Assembly (NCBI GenBank): GCA_002427535.1
Contig: DIRK01000012.1
Location: forward strand, 1 to 5,766
Source of the DNA: Mageeibacillus sp. UBA5438
GTDB lineage: Bacteria; Bacillota; Clostridia; Saccharofermentanales; DTU023
Direction of reading: 5' to 3'
Length of the DNA stretch: 5,766 nucleotides
The notes under the pieces: generated by a model
Databases searched by the model: none
What the model saw: the letters and a program-made list of their open reading frames with translations, nothing else
Told to the model about the DNA's origin: nothing
Position numbers and translations under genes: made by a program
In this document: one piece after another, positions 5,675 through 5,766 of the stretch
Numbering within the stretch: the stretch's first letter is position 1
Layout of the letters: every line of letters starts with the position of its first letter

Positions 5675-5766
5675 ATGTCGGATAGAAAAGACAACGATCA
5701 ATATAAACCGCTTCATTGCTCGTTTTGCGGTAAGACGGAAAGTCAGGTCGAGCGCCTGATCGCCGG
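5675..5766 (+). CDS. clpX: ATP-dependent Clp protease ATP-binding subunit ClpX, N-terminus only
   Basis: Only 30 codons and two bases are in the window. They encode the start of the zinc-binding domain: LHCSFCGKTESQVERLIAG, with the first zinc cysteine pair C15 and C18 of the usual four-cysteine (C4) site. The second pair and the AAA+ ATPase domain lie beyond the right edge. ClpX unfolds tagged substrates and threads them into ClpP. The start is ATG 5675, preceded by a purine-rich ribosome binding site (GGGAGGGGGAG, 5657-5667) 7 bases upstream. It lies 29 bases after the clpP stop with no terminator between them, consistent with a tig-clpP-clpX operon. Position and the zinc motif make the call secure despite the short stretch. 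Confidence 0.95.
   Translation, partial: MSDRKDNDQYKPLHCSFCGKTESQVERLIA

Noticed and set aside
1..5766. CRISPR arrays, insertion sequences, tRNA genes, prophage genes or a novel defence system
   Set aside because: Read on both strands, there are no repeat arrays, transposase motifs or tRNA-like cloverleaf patterns. All protein genes except the lipoprotein are conserved housekeeping genes.

Overview
The window looks like a core chromosomal segment of a Bacillota (Firmicutes)-type bacterium, probably clostridia-like. The evidence is the gene order cysS-mrnC-rlmB, a Mini-RNase III gene, strong GGAGG-type ribosome binding sites, and GTG and probably TTG starts. The base composition is fairly balanced. 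No species can be named from sequence alone. There are no signs of transposons, phage, CRISPR or horizontal transfer.

Layout: two divergent gene groups face away from a roughly 370-base non-coding region (3275-3642). Leftward, on the minus strand, lie cysS (cysteinyl-tRNA synthetase), mrnC (Mini-ribonuclease III), rlmB (23S rRNA 2'-O-ribose methyltransferase) and a lipoprotein of unknown function that runs off the left edge. Their ends overlap by 4, 14 and 4 bases, so they form one tightly coupled unit. Rightward, on the plus strand, lie tig (trigger factor), clpP (protease subunit) and the first 30 codons of clpX (unfoldase), the classic protein folding and degradation cluster.

The most interesting part is the intergenic region. 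On the minus strand, immediately upstream of cysS, about 165 bases can fold into a long interrupted closing stem, an inner 3'-side hairpin and an apical arm. The 3' segment resembles the conserved 3' end of 6S RNA, and a good sigma-A-type promoter would start transcription at the base of the closing stem. I call this a probable 6S RNA gene whose 3' end lies 24 bases from the cysS start, so cysS may be expressed by read-through from it. On the plus side, an extended -10 promoter embedded in a perfect 6-3-6 inverted repeat and a leader hairpin precede tig.

Functionally, the left group joins tRNA charging with 23S rRNA maturation (MrnC end-trimming and RlmB methylation), plus an unknown lipoprotein. 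The right group handles nascent-chain folding and regulated proteolysis. I found no convincing exotic system. The non-coding RNA and its arrangement with cysS are the best candidates for follow-up.
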